A model generated the notes under the pieces. That model ran no database searches. It was not told where the DNA came from and worked only from the letters and a program-made list of their open reading frames with translations. A stretch of DNA of 26,062 bases, taken from assembly GCA_027040585.1 (NCBI GenBank), contig JALULU010000263.1:1-26062 (forward strand), given 5' to 3'. Positions 15,990 through 24,503 of this stretch are shown one piece after another. Numbering within the stretch: position 1 is the stretch's first letter; each line of letters starts with the position of its first letter. Source of the stretch: Acidobacteriota bacterium (lineage in GTDB: Bacteria > Acidobacteriota > JAAYUB01 > JAMOQF01). The position numbers and the translations under genes are program-made.

Positions 15990-17466
15990 ATTTTTTTTAT
16001 TTCTAATAATTTTTTTTAATTTTGTTTATGTTTTCTCAAATTCTCTAATAGGAAAGATTGAGAAAGTTGGGAATGTATATTTTTTTGTTACAGAGAGTAA
16101 AAGGTATGAGATAGGATTGGATAAATGGTCTCCCAAAAAATATTTAAACTGCAGAATTGAATTAAAGGATCCGAAAATTGTTGGAAATACAATTACTTTT
16201 GATAAATACAAAATTTTAGGTGGCAATAACGACGCTTCTTATTGGGAAATTTTATCCCAAAAATTGAAAAAGGTTGATTTTGATTTTAATGTATACCTTG
16301 ATAATAATTATTTATATTTTTCTCTACTTGTCATAAACAAATCAGAAACTCCTGTTAGATTTAAATTTCCATCTTCAGAGGAAGTGGATTTTGTGGTTAT
16401 GGATAGTAATTTAAAAAACACCATATGGAGGTGGTCCTGGGGTAAAAATTTTAAAATAGGTTACAAAAGTGAGGTATTATTGCCCCATAATCAGCTCAAA
16501 TATTATGCAAGATGGAATTATGTTAGAAGTTATATTGAGGATGGGGAGTATAAAGTTTTTGCAGAGTTTCATTCGCTTCCCCATGGAAAAATTTCAGAAG
16601 TTAAATCCATTATAATAAAGACACCAACAAAATTTTTTAATATGGATGAGGATTTTATACCCTTAAGTGTTGGTTCTACATGGAAATATTTGGAGAAAGA
16701 TGATAATCAAAAGTTTTTGGAAATGAAAGTTACAGGGACGGCCACTTTTTCTGGAAAGAAATATTTTACTGTGGAAAATTTTTTAGATGAAAACATCATA
16801 AAATCAAAGGGTAACAGTAGGTTTTTAAGATTTGATCCCAATATTAAGAATTTCGTTGAATTTAAAGATGGAAAGGATATACCCCTTTTTAAGGGAAGAT
16901 TTAAAATAATTAAAAATAATAAAGGGGAATATAATTTTTTACAGTTTACCGGTAGGAAGTGGGTTTTAAAATACTCCTTTAGAAAGGGCATAGGAATAGT
17001 TAAGGCAAAAGTTAATGGAAATAGTTTTATTTTAAATAGAGTAAATTTTAATATTAATGAGAGCGATACTAAGCTTGGTGATAATTTTTCAGATATTGAT
17101 GAAAATTTAATTTTAATTGAAAAGGGGGGATTTCAAAAGAAGGATATTTTATGTAGTATATGGGGGAATGGATCAATTGTAATTGTTAAAAAAGGCAAAA
17201 TTGTATATCAGGGACCAATTGACAAAAAGAAATTTTACTCTCTTCTTAAAAAGATTTATAATGCAGGGTTTCTTGAATTAAGGAACTTTTATGGAAAGGA
17301 TGCTGTTTACTATCCTCTTACGATAAAGATTGAATTAAAAGGCAAGAATAATAAAGTAGTTGTGGTAAAAACAAGTGAGAAAGACAAGCCACCGATATCA
17401 TTTTGGGATATTGTGGATTTAATTAATAATTTTGCAAATAGAGAAAGGAAAGCATATGAAAAATAA
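15967..17466 (+). CDS. exported three-domain mosaic protein with BsuPI-like and DUF6438-like regions
   Basis: A 499-residue protein beginning at TTG 15967 (TTG 15976 possible), overlapping yjbQ by 23 nt. A hydrophobic Phe/Leu/Ile-rich stretch (9-24) forms the signal peptide. Residues about 105-205 look like the BsuPI (intracellular proteinase inhibitor) family: a strand pair with LLVINKSETPVRFKF, then EVDFVVMDS and IWRWSWGKNF, then a strand ending RWNY. Residues about 230-365 begin PLSVGSTWKYLE, a common opening of exported beta proteins. Residues about 380-490 (GNGSIVIVKKGKIVYQG, FLELRNFYG) look like DUF6438. It overlaps the VWA gene by 11 nt. BsuPI domains are often found exported despite the name. 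Domain calls are by pattern recognition and should be treated as hypotheses; protease inhibition is not shown. Confidence 0.82.
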   Translation: MFRLWGNRFFLFLIIFFNFVYVFSNSLIGKIEKVGNVYFFVTESKRYEIGLDKWSPKKYLNCRIELKDPKIVGNTITFDKYKILGGNNDASYWEILSQKLKKVDFDFNVYLDNNYLYFSLLVINKSETPVRFKFPSSEEVDFVVMDSNLKNTIWRWSWGKNFKIGYKSEVLLPHNQLKYYARWNYVRSYIEDGEYKVFAEFHSLPHGKISEVKSIIIKTPTKFFNMDEDFIPLSVGSTWKYLEKDDNQKFLEMKVTGTATFSGKKYFTVENFLDENIIKSKGNSRFLRFDPNIKNFVEFKDGKDIPLFKGRFKIIKNNKGEYNFLQFTGRKWVLKYSFRKGIGIVKAKVNGNSFILNRVNFNINESDTKLGDNFSDIDENLILIEKGGFQKKDILCSIWGNGSIVIVKKGKIVYQGPIDKKKFYSLLKKIYNAGFLELRNFYGKDAVYYPLTIKIELKGKNNKVVVVKTSEKDKPPISFWDIVDLINNFANRERKAYEK

Positions 17467-18499
17467 GATATATTTTTTGATCTTTGTTTTTTCATTTTCA
17501 TTTTTAATTGGGTCAGAGAAAAAATTAAAAGAGAGAATAGCTGTTGTTTCTATAAATGTTGTGGCAACAGATATGAATGGAAAACCTGTGGAAAATTTAA
17601 AATCCTCAGATTTTGAGATTTATGACAATGGTAAAAAGGTTCCAATACTTTTTTTTGAGAAAATATCCTCTCCAAGTAGTATAGTTTTGATGATAGATTC
17701 AAGTGGAAGTTCCTATAAGAGAATTTCAATTGTGAAAGATAGCAGTGTAAATTTTATTGATTCGATATCTCGGGAAAAGCCTCAGGATAAAGTAGCAGTT
17801 GTGAATTTTAATGAGAATATAAATCTCTTAGCAGATTTTAGTACTTCTGTGCTTATGAAAAAGGCTTTAATAGAGAATAAGATTTATGCAGGAGGTGCCA
17901 CAGCACTTTATGATGCAATATACCTTGTTAGTAAATCAATTTTAAATAAAATACCCGGTAGAAAGATAGTTGTTATTTATACAGATAGCATTGACAACGA
18001 AAGTATTTATCATTTTGAGGACGTATTTAAGGCGGCTATCTCCACTGATGCCACTTTTTATATAATAATTGTTGACAACAGGAAAGAAGCGTTAAAAGAT
18101 GCTGCAGAAGATCTCTATTCTTTGAGAAGAAAACACTATTATGAATATATGATGTATAAAAGGGGAATGAATCTTGACAATGGTATAAAATTATTCTGGA
18201 CAGAAGATATGAGAAATCAATTTGACCCTAAGGATGTTCTTGATTTTGTATATAAACTTTCTTTTACAAGACTTGCTAAACTTGCAGGTTATAGTGGTGG
18301 AGAAATATTTAAGGTTAAAAGTTATAGGCAAATTTCATCCATTTATAGCATAATTGCATCTTCAATTCCCTATCATTATACTATTGGATATAAGCCAGAA
18401 CTTAAAAATATCAAAATTGGGGAATTTAGAAATATAGAAGTAGTAGTAAAGCGAAAGGGAATTAAACTTAGATATAGAAAGGGTTATTTTGTGAAATAG
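17456..18499 (+). CDS. exported VWFA-related (acidobacterial type) protein
   Basis: A 347-residue exported protein with one von Willebrand factor A domain. The signal peptide (MKNKIYFLIFVFSFSFLIGS) is followed by the strand VVSINVVATDMNGKPVENL and the phrase SDFEIYDNGKKVPI, which is characteristic of the acidobacterial VWFA-related family (TIGR03436). The MIDAS metal site is complete: Asp81, Ser83 and Ser85 in DSSGS, Thr149 in GGATALYDA, and Asp177 in YTDSIDN. About residues 208-272 form a charged, tyrosine-rich and probably helical insertion. ATG 17456 is chosen because AAGGA (17445-17449) precedes it. It overlaps the upstream gene by 11 nt, and the stop is one base from the 3' end of the opposing tRNA-Val. 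A ligand-binding role outside the membrane is likely, but the partner is unknown. Confidence 0.92.
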   Translation: MKNKIYFLIFVFSFSFLIGSEKKLKERIAVVSINVVATDMNGKPVENLKSSDFEIYDNGKKVPILFFEKISSPSSIVLMIDSSGSSYKRISIVKDSSVNFIDSISREKPQDKVAVVNFNENINLLADFSTSVLMKKALIENKIYAGGATALYDAIYLVSKSILNKIPGRKIVVIYTDSIDNESIYHFEDVFKAAISTDATFYIIIVDNRKEALKDAAEDLYSLRRKHYYEYMMYKRGMNLDNGIKLFWTEDMRNQFDPKDVLDFVYKLSFTRLAKLAGYSGGEIFKVKSYRQISSIYSIIASSIPYHYTIGYKPELKNIKIGEFRNIEVVVKRKGIKLRYRKGYFVK

Positions 18500-18500
18500 G

Positions 18501-18575
18501 TGGTGGACAGGACCGGGTTTGAACCGGTGCCCTCCCGCGTGTGAGGCGGGCGTTCTCCCACTGAACTACCTGTCC
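18501..18575 (-). tRNA. tRNA-Val (CAC)
   Basis: The minus strand has acceptor GGACAGG paired with CCTGTCC, D-arm TAGTTCAGTGGGAGAAC, anticodon stem CCCGC/GCGGG around loop CTCACAC (anticodon CAC, complement at 18541-18543), T-loop GGTTCAAACC, discriminator A and encoded CCA. It is the second valine isoacceptor in the window. Confidence 0.96.
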
Positions 18576-18584
18576 AGGGATTTG

Positions 18585-18612
18585 ATTATAAGAAATAGAA
18601 ATTTAAAATCAA
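18585..18612 (-). promoter_or_regulatory. predicted promoter of tRNA-Val (CAC)
   Basis: On the minus strand TTGATT (18607-18612) and a perfect TATAAT (18585-18590) are spaced 16 bp apart, with the tRNA 5' end at 18575, so transcription would start only a few bases before the mature tRNA. Confidence 0.65.
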
Positions 18613-18621
18613 CATTAAATT

Positions 18622-20169
18622 TCATAAATATTTCTCTGGATTTTTCATATGGTCCTTTATCCTATAGTAAGTGTTTTTTATTATTGTGGCATCTTCTGAG
18701 ATTTTATCTCTTTTTTCAAATAAAAAATATGACATTATATATAGAGTAAAGAAAATGAAAAAATCTTTTATAAATGTAATTTTAGTGATTGAGTGAATTG
18801 TACTAAGATTATTTAAAATGTAAATTACTAATATTGGTATGGTATTAAAAATTAATATTTTTAAGATAGAAGCAGGGATTGGAATATATTTATATAGTTT
18901 TTTCACTTCAAGAGTGGTTATTATGGCAAAAAGAATGTAAGTTATCAAAATAGATATGGCAATACCAATTGCTTTAAAATAGTATATTAGGGCTATGGAA
19001 ATTAACATATTTGAAATCACTAAAAAAATTGTATTTAGTAGTTGCCAGGTTGATTTACCACTCATAATGACTATGCTGAGCGCTGGGCTTCCAATAAATG
19101 TAAAAATTGCACCAGAAGATAGTATACTTAGAAATATCCATGCAGGTAGAAATTTTATATTTATACAAAGTAGAGTCTCTTTTGAAAAAAATGTTAAAAA
19201 GAACATTGCAGGGGAGCCAAGTAAAAAAATCCATCTCACTATTAAATGATGGAACTTTTTTAATTCCTCAAATTCGTTGTTGTGAATAAAGTCTGAAATT
19301 CTTGGTTCAAAGGGGACTATAAAGCCATTTATAAAAATTAGGAAAATGAGGGAAATTTTATATCCCAGTGCAAAAAGACCAACTTTATAGTTTGTGTCAA
19401 AAATTCCAATGATTAGAGTGTTTATCCACATTAAAATATTGTAAAAAAGAGAGGGAATTAATATAAGAGGTAAACTAAAGGACAATATTTTTTTAATATT
19501 TATTTTTTCATAACCCACTTTTGGAAGTTTATTTTTTGTTTTCAGATAGATAAATAGGGCAATTATGGAGCAAATTACCATGGTTGAAGAAAAGGATATA
19601 ACTGCACCTGTTAATCTAAATCCCAGGGCAAAAAATAAAATAAATAATGATAATTTTAGGAGTGGCTCTAAAATATTTTTAACAAGTATTGAATAGCGTA
19701 TAATTTTTAAAGATACTGTGAAACTTAGAAGAATACCAGTTGTTAAGGTAAATGGAATTGAGAGAAATAGTAATTTTATAATCCAGCCATAATGACTACT
19801 CTTAAAAAAAGTTTTTGATATTTCTGCTGGAAAGGAAAATGAGAATAAAATAAAAATAGATGCAATGGTTACAGAAAAAATAATAGAAAATTTTATTAGA
19901 GAATAAAGCTTTCCTAAATTTCCTTCATTGTGAAAGTCACTTCCTTTTTTAACAATACCCTTTGTAAGTCCACCAAATGATATTATGGTTGCTATATGAG
20001 TTAGAGAAATTGCTATTGTATAAATTCCAAAGTTGGATATTCCAATCAAGATAGGTAGTAAAAGGTTATAAAGAAACCCTACACCTTTTTCTACAAGTTG
20101 CCCTATTATTGCTACTACAACACCTTTAGCTAATCCAGGTATATACTCATTTTCTACATTTTTTCCCAT
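18622..20169 (-). CDS. polysaccharide/lipid-linked oligosaccharide flippase (MOP superfamily)
   Basis: A 515-residue polytopic membrane protein with about 12-14 hydrophobic helices. The N-terminus (KGVVVAIIGQLVEKGVGFLYNLLLP, then GISNFGIYTIAISLTHIATIISFGGL) is typical of Wzx-like polysaccharide exporters in the MOP superfamily, and the second half repeats the pattern (ILIPSLFYNILMWINTLIIG and FGIY/LGYKI-like turns). Such proteins flip undecaprenyl-linked or similar oligosaccharides across the inner membrane for O-antigen, capsule or exopolysaccharide assembly. No glycosyltransferases are in the window to indicate which. The gene starts 8 nt after the ffh stop, with no recognisable ribosome site because the upstream bases are the A-rich lysine codons of ffh, so it may depend on translational coupling. 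The C-terminal tail is short and polar. Confidence 0.9.
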   Translation of the reverse strand: MGKNVENEYIPGLAKGVVVAIIGQLVEKGVGFLYNLLLPILIGISNFGIYTIAISLTHIATIISFGGLTKGIVKKGSDFHNEGNLGKLYSLIKFSIIFSVTIASIFILFSFSFPAEISKTFFKSSHYGWIIKLLFLSIPFTLTTGILLSFTVSLKIIRYSILVKNILEPLLKLSLFILFFALGFRLTGAVISFSSTMVICSIIALFIYLKTKNKLPKVGYEKINIKKILSFSLPLILIPSLFYNILMWINTLIIGIFDTNYKVGLFALGYKISLIFLIFINGFIVPFEPRISDFIHNNEFEELKKFHHLIVRWIFLLGSPAMFFLTFFSKETLLCINIKFLPAWIFLSILSSGAIFTFIGSPALSIVIMSGKSTWQLLNTIFLVISNMLISIALIYYFKAIGIAISILITYILFAIITTLEVKKLYKYIPIPASILKILIFNTIPILVIYILNNLSTIHSITKITFIKDFFIFFTLYIMSYFLFEKRDKISEDATIIKNTYYRIKDHMKNPEKYL

Positions 20170-20177
20170 TTAGATTT

Positions 20178-21752
20178 TTATTTTTTCTTTTTTTTCTTAT
20201 TTTTTGATTTTTGCTTTTTTCTTGCCTTTTTCTGTTCTTTTCTTCTATTTTTTAATTTTTTTCTTTCCTCTTTAGACATTTCTCTAAAGGATTCTGTGGG
20301 GTCAAATTTTTTCCTAAATCCCCTTAAATTTGAAAGTAAATTTGAAAAAGTTGAAGAATCTCCATCTTCAAGTAATTTTTGCATTTGTTTTATTTGAGAC
20401 AGTTGTTTAAGTCCTGGAATTTTGCCAAAAAATCCGGACGCAGCGGCAAATTGATCCATCATCTTTTTCATAGACATAAACTGTGCCACAAGATTCCTTA
20501 TTTCACTTACTTTTCTACCACTTCCCCTTGCTATTCTTTGAGCTCTACTCTGGTTTATAAGTTGAGGCCTTGCCCTTTCAAGTGGCGTCATTGAATTAAT
20601 CATTGCTTCAATTTTTACAAGTTCATATTCATCAAAGGTAAAATCTTCTGGTATTGCATCGCTAAAACCTGGCATTTTTTCAACAAGTTCATCAAGGGAA
20701 CCCATTTTTCTTAACTGCTTAATCTGTTTTAGATAGTCTTCCATTGTAAATCCGCCTTTTAGCATCCGTTCAAGTTCCTCTTCAGCATCCTTTTCGTCCA
20801 CTGTTTCTTGAAAATCTTTTACCAGTCCAACTATGTCGCCAAATCCTAAAATTCTTGATGCATAACCTTCAGGTCTAAAGGGCTCAAATTTATCTAAGGT
20901 TTCTCCAATACCAACGAATTTTATTGGCTTACCTGTTACTTCTTTAACAGATAAAATTGCCCCTCCCCTTGTATCACCATCGAGTTTAGTCATTATAAAT
21001 CCGTCAACATCCAGTCTCTTATCAAAAGCCATTGACATGTTAACAGCATCCTGACCTATCATTGCATCACATACCAGATATATATTTTCTGGGGTTGTTT
21101 CCTTTTTTATTTTTTCAAGTTCTTTCATAAGTTTTTCATCGATGGCAAGTCTTCCAGCGGTATCAAATATAACCACATCAATATTTTTTTCTTTTGCAGT
21201 GTTTACTGCATATTTGCATATCTTGACAGGATCTTCATTCTCTTTACTAACAACTTCAACTCCAAGTTGACTTCCAATAACCTTTAACTGCTCAATAGCG
21301 GCAGGCCTATACACATCGGCAGCAACGAGTATTACACTCTTTCCATTCTTTAATAGCATATTTGCCATTTTTCCGGCAGTTGTTGTTTTACCTGATCCCT
21401 GAAGACCTACAAGCATTATTTTTGTGGGTTCATATTCGTTTATTTTAAGGGATGTGTCAACAGGACCAAGTAAATTTACGAGTTCATCTTCACATATTTT
21501 TATAAATACATCCTCAGGTTTTATTTTTATCTTTTTATCTTTATGCTTTACCTTTACCTTTACAGTTTCTCCAATGGCTTTTTCCTTAACATCGTTAATG
21601 AATTTTTTTACAACATCTAAAGCAACGTCAGCCTCAAGTAATGATTTTCTGACGTCTTGCAATGCATCATCTATTACCTTTTCGTTTAATTCTTCAAGCC
21701 CCTTTAACTTATTCTTGATGTTTTTAAATCCTTTTGAGAGGGTATCAAACAT
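20178..21752 (-). CDS. ffh: signal recognition particle GTPase Ffh (SRP54) with lysine-rich additions
   Basis: The protein subunit of the bacterial SRP that binds signal sequences and the 4.5S RNA and docks with FtsY. It has 524 residues, about 70 more than E. coli Ffh. The NG domain is intact: GLQGSGKTTT (117-126), DVYRPAAIEQL, DTAGRL, TKLDGDTRGG and GIGETLDKFEPF. The M domain has SMTPLERARP and the RNA-binding SRAQRIARGSGRKV. Two unusual features are a lysine-rich stretch in the N domain (about 65-80, roughly nine residues longer than the E. coli loop) and a C-terminal tail of about 35 residues almost entirely Lys, Arg, Glu and Gln. AAAGGAG precedes the ATG. The flippase gene follows 8 nt after the stop, so the two are probably cotranscribed. 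Confidence 0.96.
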   Translation of the reverse strand: MFDTLSKGFKNIKNKLKGLEELNEKVIDDALQDVRKSLLEADVALDVVKKFINDVKEKAIGETVKVKVKHKDKKIKIKPEDVFIKICEDELVNLLGPVDTSLKINEYEPTKIMLVGLQGSGKTTTAGKMANMLLKNGKSVILVAADVYRPAAIEQLKVIGSQLGVEVVSKENEDPVKICKYAVNTAKEKNIDVVIFDTAGRLAIDEKLMKELEKIKKETTPENIYLVCDAMIGQDAVNMSMAFDKRLDVDGFIMTKLDGDTRGGAILSVKEVTGKPIKFVGIGETLDKFEPFRPEGYASRILGFGDIVGLVKDFQETVDEKDAEEELERMLKGGFTMEDYLKQIKQLRKMGSLDELVEKMPGFSDAIPEDFTFDEYELVKIEAMINSMTPLERARPQLINQSRAQRIARGSGRKVSEIRNLVAQFMSMKKMMDQFAAASGFFGKIPGLKQLSQIKQMQKLLEDGDSSTFSNLLSNLRGFRKKFDPTESFREMSKEERKKLKNRRKEQKKARKKQKSKNKKKKKK

Positions 21753-21781
21753 GTTTAAATTTCTCCTTTAATTCTTTAAAT

Positions 21782-21811
21782 TTGTGTTTAAATAAATTAA
21801 AATTGTATAAT
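21782..21811 (+). promoter_or_regulatory. possible promoter of the prepilin peptidase operon
   Basis: A perfect TATAAT at 21806-21811 lies 44 bp before ATG 21855, with a weak TTGTGT at 21782-21787 (18-bp spacer). It is in the 102-bp divergent gap with ffh, whose own promoter I could not pinpoint. Confidence 0.4.
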
Positions 21812-21854
21812 ATTTTGTTGATATTTAAAAGGAAATTGAATTTGAGAGGTTTTA

Positions 21855-22679
21855 ATGTTTATTGATTTTGTTGTGTTCCTTTTTGGTCTTATTATTGGGA
21901 GTTTTCTAAATGTCTGTATTTACAGGATTCCCATTGGTAAATCTATAGTTTTTCCTGGGTCACATTGTCCTAAATGTGGCAACAAAATTGCCTTTTATGA
22001 TAACATTCCTCTTTTAAGTTTTATTATTTTAAGGGGAAAATGTAGAAAGTGTGGTGAGAGAATTTCCTTTAGATACCCACTTGTGGAACTTTTAAATGGA
22101 ATTTTATTCCTTATTTTATATAGAGAGTTTTTTTTATCTCCAACTTTTTTTCTTTTTTTGGTTATAAGTGATATTTTATTGGTGCTTGGATTTATAGACC
22201 TTGATCATAGGATTTTACCCCATCCTCTAAATTTTGGTGGGCTTTTTATTTCACTTTTATTTGCTCCATACAATGTTTTAATTTATTCTCAGAGAGTATT
22301 TGGTTATAAGGTCTTGAGCCTTTTTGGGATTTCCACGAAATCAATATATCCTTCAATATATGTTACTTCTTTTTTTGGATGTTTGATGGGTTCTTTTCTT
22401 TTTATAATTGTTGCACTGTTTTTTTATCTTGTAAAAAAAATTGAAGGGTTGGGACATGGAGACATAATCCTTATAGGTTTTATCGGTGCTTTAGTTGGAC
22501 CTGCACTTGTCTTTTATGTTATTTCCTTTGGTGGGATTATTGGGGCATTAGTTGGAATATACCTTATTGTTTTTAAGAAGAAAGACAAAATGTATGAACT
22601 TCCATTTGGAACATTTCTAAGTGGTGCTGCTATTTTTTTTATTTTAATAGGTATGAGGATTGTCGTTAGATATATATAG
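21855..22679 (+). CDS. type IV prepilin peptidase / N-methyltransferase (A24)
   Basis: A 274-residue polytopic membrane enzyme that cleaves the leader of type IV pilins or type II secretion pseudopilins and usually N-methylates the new end. The cytoplasmic zinc-binding loop has both CxxC pairs (Cys38, Cys41, Cys63, Cys66), the mark of the bifunctional enzyme. Aspartyl protease motifs are present: FIDLDHRILP (Asp115/Asp117) and GLGHGD (Asp203). The third residue of the usual LPD is His here (LPH). GAGAGG sits just upstream of the ATG. No pilin or assembly genes are in the window, so its substrates lie elsewhere. The histidine kinase gene follows 9 nt after the stop. Gene name pilD or gspO would depend on the system served. 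Confidence 0.95.
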   Translation: MFIDFVVFLFGLIIGSFLNVCIYRIPIGKSIVFPGSHCPKCGNKIAFYDNIPLLSFIILRGKCRKCGERISFRYPLVELLNGILFLILYREFFLSPTFFLFLVISDILLVLGFIDLDHRILPHPLNFGGLFISLLFAPYNVLIYSQRVFGYKVLSLFGISTKSIYPSIYVTSFFGCLMGSFLFIIVALFFYLVKKIEGLGHGDIILIGFIGALVGPALVFYVISFGGIIGALVGIYLIVFKKKDKMYELPFGTFLSGAAIFFILIGMRIVVRYI

Positions 22680-22688
22680 TTAGAAGAT

Positions 22689-24503
22689 ATGTTTAAAAAA
22701 TATAAATTTCAATCTTATGTTGTAGCTATAGTAGTGTCTATTTCTGTTATTTCAATTGCTTTGATGAATATACTCCTTTCAGCGGAAAACAAAAAATTAA
22801 AAAATGAAATAGTGATGAATAGAAGTTCAGTTATACTGGAGAAAATTAATGTAAAGTTAAATAATGTAATTGATAAGTTAGATAAGGGGAAAATCACCAC
22901 AAAGGAACTTGATAAAATCTCCGCTAATGAAAGATTGTTTCTGATTAAAATTTACAATTCAAAGAAAAAGCTTGTATATAAAGTATCTTATTTTCCCCTC
23001 CCAAAAAAATTTATAGACAAACTTGATCCTGAAAAGACAAGTGGTGAATTGCCACCCAGAGGAGATTTTTTCTTTTATAGATATTCAATGTATTTAAGTA
23101 GATATATTGAAACCCTTGTCTGTTTTTACCCAATTTTTGACTCATATGGAAGGGTAAGGTATTATATTTACTATGTTGTTCCTACCCCCTTTAAATTTCC
23201 TTCAGATACACTAACACAGCTAATAACAATTTCGCAAATAGTATTTGTATTATCAATTATTGCCATCTTAGCTTATTTTCTTAAGAGGTTAATATCTCCT
23301 TATGAGGATATAATTAAAGAGGTAAAAGTTTCTAAAGTTGTTCCCTCAAATATAAATAAAGACCAAAATGAGGTTGACTTTGTTATTTCAGCCTTTAAGG
23401 AAATTATTTCAAAGTTAAAGGAAAAGGAAAAGGAACTAAAAAAATTACATGAAGTTGAGAAAAGAAGAGCTGATTCAATGGAGAAATTTTTTAAAGATTT
23501 TATTGAGGGAATAGATACAGGAATTTTTACATTTGATAAAAAAGGGGTCTTTAGAGACTCCAATTCAAAGGGCTTTGAAATTTTTAAAAAGCAGAAAATC
23601 TTTTTTAAAAATAGAAATTTTAGTGAAATTTTTGAAGGTATGTATGAAGTGGTTGAGACCTTTAAAAAGGTTTATGAAACAAAAAAACAGGGGCTTATAG
23701 AATCTGTTAAAATTAATGGAAAATTCTGGAGAATAACCATTTTACCCTATTTTACGCCTAACGGGCAGTTTGAAGGAACTGTATCTATTTTTGAAGATGT
23801 TACTGAGTTAAATAGATTAAAAGAAAGATTAACTGCAGAAAAACAACTTTCCAGAATAGGAGAAATGTCTGCTGGTATCGCCCATGAATTTAAAAACGCT
23901 CTCTCCACAATTTCAGGATATTTGCAGATGATGAAAGGGGATGAAGAAAAAATTATTGATGAGAAGAGATATATTTATTTGATGAACGAAGTGGAGAATT
24001 TAAACAAAATAGTTGTAGATTTTCTAAGTTTTGCAAGGCCTCTTGAAATTTCAAAAGAAAAATTCAATGTATGTGATGTTGTGGAGGAACTCCTTGATAG
24101 GAAAGAGGCTATTTTAAAGGATTTTAAAGTTATTTTTTCTAAAGAAAGTTGCTTTGAAATAGAAGGAGACAGGTATTTATTTCTAAAGGCGCTTGAAAAC
24201 ATACTGCAAAATAGTGTTGATTCTTTTGAACAAGCAAAAGGTGATATGGAGAAGAAAATTGAAATCAAAGTTTATGGCAAGGAGGAAAAGATAATAGAAA
24301 TTAGAGATAATGGAATTGGAATAGAAACGGACGATCTTGAAAAAATTTTTACTCCTTTCTTCACCACAAAATCTTCAGGCGTAGGGTTGGGACTTTCATT
24401 GGTTCAGAAAATTATAATTCTCCATAGAGGAAATATTGAAATCAGTTCTGAAAAGGGTAAAGGTACCACAGTAAAGATAATTTTTTATTTTGAGGAAAGT
24501 TAA
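22689..24503 (+). CDS. membrane sensor histidine kinase with PAS domain (NtrB/PilS-like class)
   Basis: A 604-residue sensor kinase. TM1 (about 9-31) and TM2 (about 175-198) flank an external sensor domain of about 140 residues. Then come a charged coiled coil (KLKEKEKELKKLHEVEKRR), a PAS domain (about 265-375, opening EGIDTGIFTFDKKG), the dimerisation H-box with phosphoacceptor His399 in GEMSAGIAHEFKNALS, and the ATPase core with N-box Asn508 (ILQNSVDS), G1 DNGIGIE, an F-box FFTTK and G2 GVGLGLSL. All catalytic parts are intact. No receiver domain is fused, and no response regulator gene is in the window. The kinase sits between prepilin peptidase and a secreted repeat protein, so pilus or surface regulation is a reasonable guess only. 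The start has a weak ribosome site, suggesting coupling to the upstream gene. Confidence 0.95.
   Translation: MFKKYKFQSYVVAIVVSISVISIALMNILLSAENKKLKNEIVMNRSSVILEKINVKLNNVIDKLDKGKITTKELDKISANERLFLIKIYNSKKKLVYKVSYFPLPKKFIDKLDPEKTSGELPPRGDFFFYRYSMYLSRYIETLVCFYPIFDSYGRVRYYIYYVVPTPFKFPSDTLTQLITISQIVFVLSIIAILAYFLKRLISPYEDIIKEVKVSKVVPSNINKDQNEVDFVISAFKEIISKLKEKEKELKKLHEVEKRRADSMEKFFKDFIEGIDTGIFTFDKKGVFRDSNSKGFEIFKKQKIFFKNRNFSEIFEGMYEVVETFKKVYETKKQGLIESVKINGKFWRITILPYFTPNGQFEGTVSIFEDVTELNRLKERLTAEKQLSRIGEMSAGIAHEFKNALSTISGYLQMMKGDEEKIIDEKRYIYLMNEVENLNKIVVDFLSFARPLEISKEKFNVCDVVEELLDRKEAILKDFKVIFSKESCFEIEGDRYLFLKALENILQNSVDSFEQAKGDMEKKIEIKVYGKEEKIIEIRDNGIGIETDDLEKIFTPFFTTKSSGVGLGLSLVQKIIILHRGNIEISSEKGKGTTVKIIFYFEES

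Noticed and set aside
18519..18749. Plus-strand open frame of 76 codons
   Set aside because: It is antisense to tRNA-Val and the flippase C-terminus and has no ribosome site or recognisable protein.
20170..20240. Long T-rich tract that looks like a plus-strand terminator tail
   Set aside because: On the minus strand it encodes the lysine-rich end of Ffh, and there is no GC hairpin beside it.
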